Shown here piece after piece: positions 41,971-51,474 of a DNA stretch of 64,000 bases. Location of the stretch: the NCBI GenBank assembly GCA_002336115.1, contig DDEN01000056.1, forward strand, positions 115,577 through 179,576. The letters run 5' to 3'. Source of the stretch: Chitinophagaceae bacterium UBA1953. Lineage in GTDB: Bacteria; Bacteroidota; Bacteroidia; Chitinophagales; Chitinophagaceae. Within the stretch, counting starts at the first letter, position 1. Every line of letters starts with the position of its first letter. Below the pieces are notes generated by a model. It worked only from the letters and a program-made list of their open reading frames with translations. It made no database searches and was not told where the DNA came from. A program made the translations under genes and the position numbers.

Positions 41971-43605
41971 ATGGCAAAGCAAATCTTCTTCGATATTGAA
42001 GGAAGAAATAAAATGAAAAAAGGTGTTGACGTTCTTGCCAACGCTGTAAAAGTAACGCTTGGTCCAAAAGGACGCAATGTGGTTATTGAAAAGAAATTTG
42101 GTGCACCGCAGGTAACAAAAGATGGTGTTACTGTTGCGAAAGAAATTGAACTGGAAGATCCCATTGAAAATATGGGCGCACAAATGGTAAAAGAAGTAGC
42201 ATCTAAAACTGCAGATATTGCAGGTGATGGTACTACTACTGCTACGGTATTGGCACAGGCAATCATCAGCGAAGGTTTGAAGATGGTGGCTGCAGGTGCA
42301 AATCCAATGGATCTGAAACGTGGTATTGACAAAGCTGTAAGCCTGGTTGTGGCAAACCTTAAATCACAATCACAGACTGTTGGTAACGACAGTAAGAAAA
42401 TTCAGCAGGTTGCTTCTATCTCTGCAAATAACGATGAAACAATCGGTAAACTGATTGCTGAAGCGTTTGCAAAAGTTGGTAAAGAAGGTGTAATCACTGT
42501 TGAGGAAGCAAAAGGTACTGATACAACTGTTGATGTTGTTGAAGGTATGCAGTTCGACCGTGGTTATATTTCTCCATACTTCGTTACAAACAGCGAAAAA
42601 ATGGAAGCTGAGTTGCAGAATCCTTACATCCTTATCTACGATAAGAAAATTTCTGCAATGAAAGATATTCTCCACATCCTGGAGAAAGTTGCTCAGAGTG
42701 GTCGTCCGTTATTAATCATTTCTGAAGATCTTGAAGGTGAAGCATTGGCAACATTGGTTGTAAACAAACTCCGTGGTACTTTGAAAGTGGCTGCTGTAAA
42801 AGCTCCAGGCTTTGGAGATCGCAGAAAAGAAATGCTCACTGATATTGCAATCCTTACTGCAGGTACTGTTGTAAGCGAAGAACAAGGGTTTAAATTAGAA
42901 AATGCTGATCTTTCTTATTTGGGTCAGGCATCTTCTGTAACCATTGATAAAGACAACACAACAATTGTTGGTGGTAAAGGCAAAAAAGTAGATATCACAG
43001 CCCGTGTAAACCAGATAAAAGCACAGGTTGAAAACACAACTTCTGATTACGATAAAGAAAAATTACAGGAACGTTTAGCTAAGTTAGCAGGTGGTGTTGC
43101 TGTATTGTACATTGGTGCTGCTACTGAAGTTGAAATGAAGGAAAAGAAAGACCGTGTTGATGATGCTTTGCACGCAACCCGTGCTGCTGTTGAAGAAGGT
43201 ATTGTTCCAGGTGGTGGTGTTGCTTACATTCGTGCTTTGGATGCATTGGAAGCAAAGGTTCGTGGACAAATTGAAGATGAACAAACAGGAATGCAGATCA
43301 TCCGTCGTGCTTTGGAAGAACCAATCCGCACACTTACTGCAAATGCAGGTATCGATGGTTCTATCGTAGTTCAGAAAATTAAAGAAGGTAAAGGCGATTT
43401 TGGTTTCAATGCACGCACTGAAGAATTTGAAAACATGTTTAAAGCGGGCGTAATTGATCCAACTAAAGTAAGCCGTGTAGCTTTGGAAAATGCAGCTTCA
43501 ATTGCAGGCATGTTGTTAACAACAGAATGTGTTATTGCTGATAAACCAAAGAAAGAAGAACCTCATATGCCAGCTCCTGATATGGGCGGTATGGGTGGAT
43601 ACTAA
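41971..43605 (+). CDS. groEL: Chaperonin GroEL (Hsp60)
   Basis: A 544-residue chaperonin that folds client proteins in an ATP-driven double ring with GroES. Recognisable parts are NVVIEKKFGAPQVTKDGVT, GDGTTTATVLAQAI, ATRAAVEEGIVPGGGVAY and the flexible end MPAPDMGGMGGY. It has the Gly-Met tail seen in other GroELs. Terminator at 43632-43668. Confidence 0.98.
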   Translation: MAKQIFFDIEGRNKMKKGVDVLANAVKVTLGPKGRNVVIEKKFGAPQVTKDGVTVAKEIELEDPIENMGAQMVKEVASKTADIAGDGTTTATVLAQAIISEGLKMVAAGANPMDLKRGIDKAVSLVVANLKSQSQTVGNDSKKIQQVASISANNDETIGKLIAEAFAKVGKEGVITVEEAKGTDTTVDVVEGMQFDRGYISPYFVTNSEKMEAELQNPYILIYDKKISAMKDILHILEKVAQSGRPLLIISEDLEGEALATLVVNKLRGTLKVAAVKAPGFGDRRKEMLTDIAILTAGTVVSEEQGFKLENADLSYLGQASSVTIDKDNTTIVGGKGKKVDITARVNQIKAQVENTTSDYDKEKLQERLAKLAGGVAVLYIGAATEVEMKEKKDRVDDALHATRAAVEEGIVPGGGVAYIRALDALEAKVRGQIEDEQTGMQIIRRALEEPIRTLTANAGIDGSIVVQKIKEGKGDFGFNARTEEFENMFKAGVIDPTKVSRVALENAASIAGMLLTTECVIADKPKKEEPHMPAPDMGGMGGY

Positions 43606-43631
43606 TTCTGAATTAGTTCTTATTCTATATG

Positions 43632-43668
43632 CAAATCCCGTTTCAGCATTGAAACGGGATTTGTTTTT
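43632..43668 (+). terminator. Terminator of groESL
   Basis: A 14-bp stem (43632-43645 with 43650-43663), loop GCAT, followed by T residues. Confidence 0.9.
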
Positions 43669-43689
43669 TTAATGCCAGTTTGAAGTGGA

Positions 43690-44880
43690 TCAATTTGTTC
43701 CTGCTGGTTCAAAAATTTCTTTCAGCTTGCCTGCTAATTCTTCACCTCTGATGTTTTTTGCAACGATTTTTCCTTCTTTGTCCAGCAGGTAATTTTGTGG
43801 AATTGCCATAATGCCATACATTTTTGCCACTTCATTATCCCAGAATTTCAGGTCAGAAACATGTGTCCAAGTAAGCTTGTCATCATAAATTGCTTTTAAC
43901 CATTTTTCTTTTGCGTCGGGCCTGTCGAGCGATACTCCCAAAACAGTGAAGCCATAGTTTTTATATTTATTAAACGCAACAACTACATTCGGATTTTCAG
44001 CACGGCATGGTCCGCACCAGCTTGCCCAGAAATCAACCAGCACATATTTGCCTTTGAAAGAAGCCAATGATACATCAATACCTGCAGTATCTTTTTGTGT
44101 GAAAGGAATAGCATATTGACCAACTTCTGTTTTTTTGGCAAGGTTTATTCTTTCCTGTAATGATTTTCCTGTTGGCAGATTTTTTATTTTCTTATCAAGA
44201 AGATTGAACAAAGGTTCTGTTTTGCCCGGATCAATTGCATAGCCGGCATATTGCGATAATGCATACAAAGCAACAGGAGAGTTTTTCTTTCCTGATTTTA
44301 TAAAGGATGCATATACTTTTTCCTTGATTACTTCATCCAACGAATCAATTGATTTTTCAATAGAAGCTGTTTCCATTTTATTACGTCTTGCTTCGCTGTA
44401 GTTTTTATACAAAGCAGTATAGATTGAATCGTAAGCTGCAGATTTCTTTTTCAGCAACAGGTAATCAGTATGACTTGCAGAACCTTTTACCGTGCTGTTG
44501 CTGAGCGAATCAACTGCTGTTACAACAATTGATCCCGGTTCAAGATAAATACCATAAATATCCTTTGCCTGTATAAGTTTTGCTTTTCGGGAAGTATCAG
44601 ACGTTTTGGCTGGAACAATTCTAAGTTGTGCAAGTAAAGGCTCTTTAATAAACATGTTGAACTGAACAACTTTGTTAGTATGAATATCTGCACTGTCTGT
44701 AAATCTTACCTTGTCGGCTGTATTATAATAGGAAATAAATAATTTTTCTACTGGTTGATTGATATTGCTTACATCCACTTTAAGTATCAGGTTTGATTTG
44801 ATGTTCTGATTCTTGTCTTGTGCGTTTATTATACCTGCAGTTAGAAAAAAAGCAATGATACTAAAAATGAATTTGTGCAT
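43690..44880 (-). CDS. Periplasmic TlpA-like thioredoxin with DUF4369-type N-terminal domain
   Basis: A 396-residue exported protein, started at ATG 44880 (signal ending IINAQ); a TTG seven codons earlier is unlikely. The first about 240 residues resemble the DUF4369 domain often found before Bacteroidota TlpA proteins. The C-terminal thioredoxin domain (about 265-390) has the active-site CGPC in DFWASWCGPCRAENP, plus VLGVSLDRPDAKEKW and AIPQNYLLDKEGKIV. It probably reduces or protects periplasmic disulfides. Promoter box TATATTTG at 44912-44919. Confidence 0.88.
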   Translation of the reverse strand: MHKFIFSIIAFFLTAGIINAQDKNQNIKSNLILKVDVSNINQPVEKLFISYYNTADKVRFTDSADIHTNKVVQFNMFIKEPLLAQLRIVPAKTSDTSRKAKLIQAKDIYGIYLEPGSIVVTAVDSLSNSTVKGSASHTDYLLLKKKSAAYDSIYTALYKNYSEARRNKMETASIEKSIDSLDEVIKEKVYASFIKSGKKNSPVALYALSQYAGYAIDPGKTEPLFNLLDKKIKNLPTGKSLQERINLAKKTEVGQYAIPFTQKDTAGIDVSLASFKGKYVLVDFWASWCGPCRAENPNVVVAFNKYKNYGFTVLGVSLDRPDAKEKWLKAIYDDKLTWTHVSDLKFWDNEVAKMYGIMAIPQNYLLDKEGKIVAKNIRGEELAGKLKEIFEPAGTN

Positions 44881-44911
44881 ATAGAGTTGTTTGTTTGCCA
44901 ATGATATTCTT

Positions 44912-44919
44912 CAAATATA
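44912..44919 (-). promoter_or_regulatory. -7 box TATATTTG of the TlpA-like gene
   Basis: Exact TAnnTTTG match on the minus strand, 31 nt before the ATG at 44880. Confidence 0.5.
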
Positions 44920-45034
44920 TTTAAAAGTCTATTCCATTGGCAGCCCTCTGTTTGTTGTTACAAATGCGGGGATATTGCGGGATAGATGGTTGGGCTTCAG
45001 CATGGCTGATCGATGTTTCAAAGATTTGTAAATT

Positions 45035-45068
45035 AAAAATCCCGTTCCAGAAACGAAACGGGATTTTT
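45035..45068 (-). terminator. Terminator of lolA
   Basis: ATCCCGTT (45039-45046) pairs with AACGGGAT (45057-45064) and is extended by A/T runs. On the minus strand it lies 20 nt after the lolA stop. The stem resembles that after groEL. Confidence 0.75.
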
Positions 45069-45088
45069 TTATATGAATGATTTTATTA

Positions 45089-45754
45089 TCAGCGAAGGTC
45101 AACAATCTCAACTCCTGGATATTTCTTTTTGTCAAATACAAAGAGTGCATCATTAATATTTGCTTTGCCATTTACCGATGCTACAGTTATAGTGTATTTG
45201 TTGCCGCTTTTTTCCAGCACTTTTGTACTGTAAATAGTTTGAGTGGCTTTGTCAACCCAGATTAATACTTTGAAAAACGATTTTGTTTTGTCAAATGGAG
45301 TTAATTCAATTTCCTGGAGCGTTTTGCCAGCTTCCTTTTTTTCTCCATTGAGTTTATATAAAAAATCTTTATCGTAAAAATTTGTAAAAAGCTTTTGAGG
45401 AGTGATTGTGCTTTGTGAAGCTTCAAATTTTGAAACCGTCACTTCATTGGCCGTTTTATCGTAAGTAGAAACGGTTGCACCATCACAAAATATATCCTGC
45501 CCGCCGGTAATTGTTACACGGTATTTGTTTCCTTTTGTATAAAGTGTTCCTTTCTTTACTCCCAGCACTTTGCCCTTTGCATCTTCATTTTTGAAAGAAA
45601 ATGTAGCCTGTACAGCTTTATATGTTTTAAACTTAGCACTTACTGCATCAAGAATTTTTTTTGCAGCAGGATCACTCGTGCCCATATTTTTTGGCTGGGC
45701 AAAGCCTGCTGCTGTAAACAGGAGTACGAGTGTGAACGATAAAATTTTCTTCAT
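45089..45754 (-). CDS. lolA: Outer-membrane lipoprotein carrier LolA
   Basis: A 221-residue periplasmic carrier that moves lipoproteins from the inner to the outer membrane. Signal peptide ends AAGFAQ from the ATG at 45754; the in-frame ATG at 45769 is less likely. The LolA fold is recognisable in YKAVQATFSFKNEDAKGKVL, GTLYTKGNKYRVTI and the later VLIWVDKATQTIYST. Promoter box TATCTTTG lies 37 nt upstream. LolB is absent, as is usual in Bacteroidota. Confidence 0.85.
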   Translation of the reverse strand: MKKILSFTLVLLFTAAGFAQPKNMGTSDPAAKKILDAVSAKFKTYKAVQATFSFKNEDAKGKVLGVKKGTLYTKGNKYRVTITGGQDIFCDGATVSTYDKTANEVTVSKFEASQSTITPQKLFTNFYDKDFLYKLNGEKKEAGKTLQEIELTPFDKTKSFFKVLIWVDKATQTIYSTKVLEKSGNKYTITVASVNGKANINDALFVFDKKKYPGVEIVDLR

Positions 45755-45791
45755 TCTGATTGTTTTCAATGTCTGTTCAAAATTGAGGCCG

Positions 45792-45799
45792 CAAAGATA
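45792..45799 (-). promoter_or_regulatory. -7 box TATCTTTG of lolA
   Basis: Exact TAnnTTTG match on the minus strand, 37 nt before the start codon. Confidence 0.55.
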
Positions 45800-45851
45800 A
45801 GCGATGCCTTAATGAAAATATGTAATTAGGTCGATTCACTAAACTTTAACA

Positions 45852-48395
45852 CTATCCAAGCAGATCAAGGTGCTGGTCGAGCTCTGCTTCAGTTTTAATC
45901 AGCACATCCCTCGCTTTACTTCCCTGGCTTGGGCCTACAATTCCTGCTGCTTCCAGTTGATCCATCAGCCTTCCTGCACGGTTATAACCCAGCTTCATGC
46001 GGCGTTGCAGCAAGGAAGTGGAACCTACCTGGTTTTGTACAATAAGCCGGGCGGCATCGCCAAACAAAGGATCCCTGTCGCTAAGATCAAAATCTTTTCC
46101 TTCAAGTTCTTTTTCATCCACATATTCTGGTAAAAGAAATGCCTGGGGATAACCTCTTTGCTTACTGATAAAAGAAACAACTTCATCTACTTCAGGTGTG
46201 TCAACAAATGCACATTGCAAACGGGTTAATTCGCCGTTGTAACTGATAAGCATATCACCTTTACCAATTAATTGTTCAGCGCCACCAATGTCAAGAATGG
46301 TTCTGCTGTCAACTTTTGACGATACTTTAAATGCAATCCTTGCAGGGAAATTGGCTTTGATCGTACCGGTGATGATATTTACTGAAGGCCTTTGTGTTGC
46401 AATAATCAGGTGAATGCCAACTGCACGGGCCAATTGTGCCAAACGGGCTATCGGCATTTCAATTTCTTTACCCGCAGTCATAATCAGGTCGGCAAATTCA
46501 TCAATCACTAATACGATAAAAGGCAGGAACTGATGGCCTTTTTCGGGGTTGAGTTTTCTTGCAACAAACTTTTCGTTGTATTCACGCAGGTTGCGGCAGC
46601 CCGCTTCTTTTAATAAATCATAACGGTTGTCCATTTCAATGCACAAAGCATTGAGTGTATTAATTACTTTTTTTGTATCGGTAATAATTGCTTCTTCTTC
46701 GCCGGGAAGTTTTGCAAGAAAATGGTTTTCGATATGGCGGTACAAACTAAGTTCAACCTTCTTGGGATCAACTAACACAAACTTCAGTTGCGAAGGATGT
46801 TTTTTGTACAGCAATGAAACAAGTATTGCATTTACCCCAACCGATTTACCCTGGCCGGTTGCCCCTGCCATGAGCAAGTGAGGCATAGTAGTAAGATCAA
46901 CAATGAAATTTTCATTATCAATGCGTTTTCCAATAGCAATGGGAAGGGCAAAATTGTTGTGCTGAAATTTTTCCGATGATAAGAGTGTTTTCATACTCAC
47001 CACAGTCTTCTTCACATTCGGTACCTCAATACCAATAGTTCCCTTTCCCGGGATTGGGGCAATGATGCGTATTCCCAATGCCGCAAGACTTAAAGCAATA
47101 TCATCTTCAAGATTTTTAATTCTTGAAATACGTACACCTGCCGCAGGAACAATTTCATACAATGTTACCGTAGGCCCAACCGTTGCAAATATTTTTTGTA
47201 TTTCAATATCATAGTTTCGGAGCGTTCCGATGATCTGGTTTTTATAGTTTTCCAGCTCCTGGGTATCCTGAACTATTTTCTCGCCGCCATGATTTTCCAA
47301 CAGACCCAGCGAAGGAAATTTATAATCTCTCAAATCAAGAAACGGATCATAAGGAGGTAGGTTTTCTACTGTCTTTTTGGGAGCATCAGCAGCAGTAGTG
47401 TCATGGTCTGCCACATTTTTTATTTCAAGTGCAAGATCATTAGCGGCATCTTCTTTTACAACTGGTTTCTTGAATTTTTCAGGTTCAGGTATTGTTAGTT
47501 CTGCTGATAGTTCATTCGGCAGTTCGGCCTGCAACGGATTTGCATCTTTATAAATGTTATCTGTTTTTATTTCGGGCAATTCTTTTTCTGTAACTGAAAA
47601 ATTATGCAGGGGATTGTATTTTTCTTCTTCTGTTTTTACAGGAGTGAAACCGGATTCTTTTTTTAATTGATTGTACGAAATTTCCTGCTGTTGCGAAGTG
47701 TTTGTTTCTGTAAGATCAATAGTAGCCGATTTCTCATCTTCAATCATTTCTTCAATTGGTGGTAATCCTGTTTTCTTTGCAGGAAGCCTGAATACCGGAT
47801 TAAAACGCCAGATGAGATAAGCAATGAGTGCCACAGATAATATAATGCCAGTGCCTGCTGTTCCGGCAAAACCATTAAGCCATGCTGATGCGTAGTTGCC
47901 AAAAGAGCCGCCCCAGGGAAAACCATCGGCATGCAAAAAAAACGAGAAGAAAACAGGCAATACCATCAATCCGGCGATTACATATTTAATATTTCGCCCG
48001 ACAGAAAACATTTTTTTTCCAAAAAGAAAATTAGTTCCAACTATAAAAAAGAATGTACAGATCAGGTATGATGCCACACCAAATCCACGGTAGAAAAACA
48101 GGTGCGAAATCCATGCTCCAAAACGGCCAAGCAGATTTTCAACTTTCATGTTTTCTTCAAACAGGAACCCTGACGAATAACGAAGTACTTTGTCCTGATC
48201 TTCCTTCCAGGTAAAAAGATAGGATGTAAATGAAAGAAATAAAACAACGGAAATAATCAGGAAAATTATGCCTGTTATTTTATGTGTACGTTCATCTTTT
48301 ACAAGCTCCTTCACAGTTACCTGCTCCTCTTTTTCCAGGGCAAGTTTATCAGGGTTCTTCTTGCTCTTTTTCTCTTTTGTTCGGTTTGCGGCCAT
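45852..48395 (-). CDS. ftsK: DNA translocase FtsK/SpoIIIE
   Basis: An 847-residue divisome protein that pumps chromosome dimers and termini at the septum. Four membrane segments (about 45-200) are followed by a variable acidic linker (about 215-370) and the alpha-beta motor domain. Walker A is GATGQGKSVGVNA (near residue 510) and Walker B lies in FIVLVIDEFADLIM. The C-terminal winged-helix gamma domain (about 780-845) has SLLQRRMKLGYNRAGRLMDQL for recognition of KOPS-like sequences. A TATCTTTG box ends 5 nt before the ATG, so a leaderless mRNA is predicted. Divergent from the histidine kinase. Confidence 0.96.
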   Translation of the reverse strand: MAANRTKEKKSKKNPDKLALEKEEQVTVKELVKDERTHKITGIIFLIISVVLFLSFTSYLFTWKEDQDKVLRYSSGFLFEENMKVENLLGRFGAWISHLFFYRGFGVASYLICTFFFIVGTNFLFGKKMFSVGRNIKYVIAGLMVLPVFFSFFLHADGFPWGGSFGNYASAWLNGFAGTAGTGIILSVALIAYLIWRFNPVFRLPAKKTGLPPIEEMIEDEKSATIDLTETNTSQQQEISYNQLKKESGFTPVKTEEEKYNPLHNFSVTEKELPEIKTDNIYKDANPLQAELPNELSAELTIPEPEKFKKPVVKEDAANDLALEIKNVADHDTTAADAPKKTVENLPPYDPFLDLRDYKFPSLGLLENHGGEKIVQDTQELENYKNQIIGTLRNYDIEIQKIFATVGPTVTLYEIVPAAGVRISRIKNLEDDIALSLAALGIRIIAPIPGKGTIGIEVPNVKKTVVSMKTLLSSEKFQHNNFALPIAIGKRIDNENFIVDLTTMPHLLMAGATGQGKSVGVNAILVSLLYKKHPSQLKFVLVDPKKVELSLYRHIENHFLAKLPGEEEAIITDTKKVINTLNALCIEMDNRYDLLKEAGCRNLREYNEKFVARKLNPEKGHQFLPFIVLVIDEFADLIMTAGKEIEMPIARLAQLARAVGIHLIIATQRPSVNIITGTIKANFPARIAFKVSSKVDSRTILDIGGAEQLIGKGDMLISYNGELTRLQCAFVDTPEVDEVVSFISKQRGYPQAFLLPEYVDEKELEGKDFDLSDRDPLFGDAARLIVQNQVGSTSLLQRRMKLGYNRAGRLMDQLEAAGIVGPSQGSKARDVLIKTEAELDQHLDLLG

Positions 48396-48400
48396 AGAAA

Positions 48401-48408
48401 CAAAGATA
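48401..48408 (-). promoter_or_regulatory. -7 box TATCTTTG of ftsK
   Basis: Exact TAnnTTTG match on the minus strand, 5 nt before the ATG at 48395. Confidence 0.6.
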
Positions 48409-48503
48409 AAGAATGCCTTTATAATGCGGCTACTTCAAACTATTGCCAAAACTTGGTATTTAAGCCTGAAATGTTTTATCTTTCTCCCCGAACACTACTC
48501 TTA

Positions 48504-50420
48504 ATGGGAAAACATTGCCAGCTTACCTTTTTATTTTTTCTTTTTACGCTGAGTACATTTGCTCAGTATGATACTACCTTACCTGTAATTCACAGCTCAG
48601 TTATTAAAAATGTTTATTTCCCGCTATCGCAGTTAAGAATTTATATTGATACAGGAAAAAATAAACTGCCGCAAAGTCTGGATGAAAAAATGTTCAGGCC
48701 ATTTAAAAAACTTCCCGGCAAGGTGCTTCCCAAAAAATTTATGATCGATTCCCGGATTTATCTTTTGTTCAGGATTAATAATGATGCAGATACCGGGCTT
48801 ACTTATATTTTTACTCCGGGCACTTATTCGGTAAAGTCGGTACTTTACAGCCGGAAAAATTTTGCTGATAACTGGAATGAAATACCGCAGGTTGTATGGA
48901 AAGAAGATGAACGGCAGTCATATCGTTTTCTGTCAATACCTGCAGGGCAGAGTATGGAATTTCTTGTTGGTTGTAATTATGCACGCACAAACGTAAGCAG
49001 CTTTGAACCGTACCTGATTGATCCTTCTTTTATTGATTATCATATAAACTTTACACATACCAAGGCACAGGGCGTTAATATATTTACCTTCATTATATGC
49101 GGCATGCTGCTGATGATGGTTGCTTTTTCTTTCGCAAATTATTTTCAGGGCTTTAAAAAAGAATTCTTATACTATTCGGTGTATGCTTTATTTTTCGGAG
49201 TTATGCTTTTTCTCAAAGCTGCTTTATTTAAAACATCCTCGTTGTTCAATTTCTTTTATGAAGAGTATTTTGACTATTTTCTGCAGATAGGAGGCTATGT
49301 TTTTTATGTTGCTTTTTCCCGTATATTTTTGAATATGAAGGTAAATTATCCTTTGCTCAACAGGATATTTTTTTCAGCAGAACTTATTTTACTTGCCTTC
49401 CTTTTCTTTTTCTCTTTCTTTTACTTTGCAGGGTTTTCTTACTCATATCTGTCTTTTACAGAAAACACAAGCAAGTATTTTTTTATTTTTCTCGGAATTA
49501 TGTTTCTTGTGTTGGGGATAGTAAAACGCAACAGGTTGATGAATTACATGCTTGCAGGTAATGTGGCTAATCTTATATTCGGCGGAATTTCACTGGCGCT
49601 GGTTATATTTCCACTGGGGAGATTTTTACCGCAGGGAGAATTCTTGCGACAATCACTGACATATTTTGAAATGGGAATTTTGCTTGAGCTGATTTTGTTT
49701 TTAGCAGGGTTAACTTATAAAAATAAAATTGAACTGATAGAAAAGGTGAAAATGGATGAGGCAATCAAGCAGGAGAATGAGAAGCAGGAGTATGAGAAAA
49801 AAATTGCAGTGCTCAGTGCGCAGAATGATGAACGTGTCAGAATCTCGGCTGATATGCATGACGAATTGGGAAGCGGAGTGACTGCAATAAGGCTGCTGAG
49901 TGAAATTGCAATTAAGAAAACAAAAGAAAACCCCGTTGAGGAAATTTTCAAGATTTCCAATAATGCCAATGAGCTGATGAGCAAAATGAACGGCATTATC
50001 TGGAGTATGAATCCCGGCAATGACACAGCTGGAAGCCTGGTTTCTTATATACGATCCTATGCACTGGACTTCCTTGATAATTTCAGCATTGATTATCATG
50101 TGCATATTCCAGATTCATTGCCTGATACTGAAGTTTCTGGCGAAAAAAGACGGAATGTTTTTCTTGTTATTAAAGAAACCCTGAATAATACTGTAAAGCA
50201 TTCAGGCGCAACTGATGTGGATATTGTAATCCATTACAATGAATTTCTCCAGATCGAAATAAGCGATAATGGTAAAGGGATGGATAAAGAAAAACTGAAC
50301 CAATATGGTAATGGTCTGAAAAATATGAAACGAAGAATGGAAAATATTGGCGGCAGTTTTGAAATTATTTCAGGTGATGGAATGGCTGGCACCAAAACAA
50401 TACTCACCATTCCTCTTTAA
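48504..50420 (+). CDS. 7TM-DISM sensor histidine kinase
   Basis: A 638-residue sensor kinase started at ATG 48504, which follows a near-promoter box (TATCTTTC at 48477-48484) and begins a signal peptide ending STFAQ. An extracytoplasmic DISM-type domain (about 25-185) precedes seven membrane helices (about 190-410), a coiled coil (about 413-445) and a HisKA_3 domain with ADMHDELGSG (His452). The HATPase_c part has VIKETLNNTVKHSG (N box), SDNGKGMD and GNGLKNMKRRMENIGG. It is NarX/DesK-like. No response regulator is adjacent, so it is orphaned. Converges with the DUF423 gene, overlapping by 4 nt. Confidence 0.9.
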   Translation: MGKHCQLTFLFFLFTLSTFAQYDTTLPVIHSSVIKNVYFPLSQLRIYIDTGKNKLPQSLDEKMFRPFKKLPGKVLPKKFMIDSRIYLLFRINNDADTGLTYIFTPGTYSVKSVLYSRKNFADNWNEIPQVVWKEDERQSYRFLSIPAGQSMEFLVGCNYARTNVSSFEPYLIDPSFIDYHINFTHTKAQGVNIFTFIICGMLLMMVAFSFANYFQGFKKEFLYYSVYALFFGVMLFLKAALFKTSSLFNFFYEEYFDYFLQIGGYVFYVAFSRIFLNMKVNYPLLNRIFFSAELILLAFLFFFSFFYFAGFSYSYLSFTENTSKYFFIFLGIMFLVLGIVKRNRLMNYMLAGNVANLIFGGISLALVIFPLGRFLPQGEFLRQSLTYFEMGILLELILFLAGLTYKNKIELIEKVKMDEAIKQENEKQEYEKKIAVLSAQNDERVRISADMHDELGSGVTAIRLLSEIAIKKTKENPVEEIFKISNNANELMSKMNGIIWSMNPGNDTAGSLVSYIRSYALDFLDNFSIDYHVHIPDSLPDTEVSGEKRRNVFLVIKETLNNTVKHSGATDVDIVIHYNEFLQIEISDNGKGMDKEKLNQYGNGLKNMKRRMENIGGSFEIISGDGMAGTKTILTIPL

Positions 50421-50812
50421 GAAGCAGACCATTTGTGTACTCCCATAAACAGGCATAGCCATCCGCTTATAAAACTTAAGCCTCCTAATGGTGTAATTGC
50501 CCCTAACCAGTTTGCATTTTCAATACCGGCAGCTTTTAAAAAAGTGAGAATATATAACGAACCTGCGAAGAAAATGATGCCCGTAATAAACAACCACCCT
50601 GCATGTACAAACCATTTTGAAGAAAACTGTATCATCAAAATACCTGCAATTGCAAGCGCTAAAACATGGATTGCATGGTAGTGTGTGGCGGTTTGATATG
50701 TATGGAGCTCCTGTTCGCTGAGTAGTGGCTTAAGTGCATGTGCGCCAAATGCTCCAAGAGCCACAGCAAGGGCACCGAGTATAAAAGCTGTTTTCAAAAA
50801 TTTATGAGCCAT
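50417..50812 (-). CDS. DUF423 family membrane protein
   Basis: A 131-residue membrane protein with four hydrophobic segments: FILGALAVALGAFGAHALKP, a second and third near 42-95, and a last near 100-125 (LGGLSFISGWLCLFMGV). AFGAHALKP is a family signature. The function is unknown. The start overlaps the end of aroK by 11 nt, so it is probably translated with it. Confidence 0.88.
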   Translation of the reverse strand: MAHKFLKTAFILGALAVALGAFGAHALKPLLSEQELHTYQTATHYHAIHVLALAIAGILMIQFSSKWFVHAGWLFITGIIFFAGSLYILTFLKAAGIENANWLGAITPLGGLSFISGWLCLFMGVHKWSAS

Positions 50813-51311
50813 GTCTTCTGATTATTCGTTGAAAATTTTCTTCTGTTATAAACTTCCCGGGTAAATGATACATGGAAAGTGAATAGTAAGGTTCACGCTG
50901 CTGTAGTTTTTCACTGATGAATTCTTCCAGTACATGATTATCCATCCCTGCAATCAGGGGCCGTGTTTCTTTTTCATCTTGTAAACGCATAGCAAGATCG
51001 GCAGGTGAAGTTTTTAAATAAATGGTTACTCCTGCTTTGTTCATTGTCTTCATGTTGTTGTAAAAGCAAGGGGTTCCGCCACCACAACTGAGAATAAAAT
51101 CGTCAAGCTCAAAAAATTGTTTCAGCGTTTCCCGTTCAATCTTACGGAAAGCATCTTCGCCCTGCTTTTCAAAAATTTCAGCAATTGGTTTTCCTTGTTG
51201 CTTTTCAATTTCCTCGTCAAGGTCGTAATGTTTTAACCCATGCACTTCACTCCATTTTCGTCCCCAGTAAGTTTTTCCGCTACCCATAAATCCAACCAGG
51301 AAATAACGCAT
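50802..51311 (-). CDS. aroK: Shikimate kinase
   Basis: Phosphorylates shikimate at O3, step five of the shikimate pathway. At 169 residues it has the standard length, with the P-loop FLVGFMGSGKTYWGRKW, the shikimate-binding DLDEEIEKQQG and SCGGGTPCF, and the lid RPLIAG. It is 23 kb away from the aromatic operon, so it probably escapes the Phe/Tyr attenuation. TATCTTCG lies 17 nt upstream. Confidence 0.93.
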   Translation of the reverse strand: MRYFLVGFMGSGKTYWGRKWSEVHGLKHYDLDEEIEKQQGKPIAEIFEKQGEDAFRKIERETLKQFFELDDFILSCGGGTPCFYNNMKTMNKAGVTIYLKTSPADLAMRLQDEKETRPLIAGMDNHVLEEFISEKLQQREPYYSLSMYHLPGKFITEENFQRIIRRHGS

Positions 51312-51474
51312 TGCTTTAATGTTTGATGCGAAGATAAAGAAGAAGCCATTTGTTTGGTGTATTTGATTAATGACCCGGGTTTTGCCCTTTTTTGAGTAAA
51401 ACGGGCAACTATTCTTTCTGATTTTTTTTCACTTTAAGTAAGAAATGTTCAGGAAGGGAAAAAGGCAGATCATT

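Noticed and set aside
48282..48503. A 74-residue N-terminal extension of the histidine kinase
   Set aside because: It overlaps the divergent ftsK gene and its promoter, and the ATG at 48504 begins a normal signal peptide.
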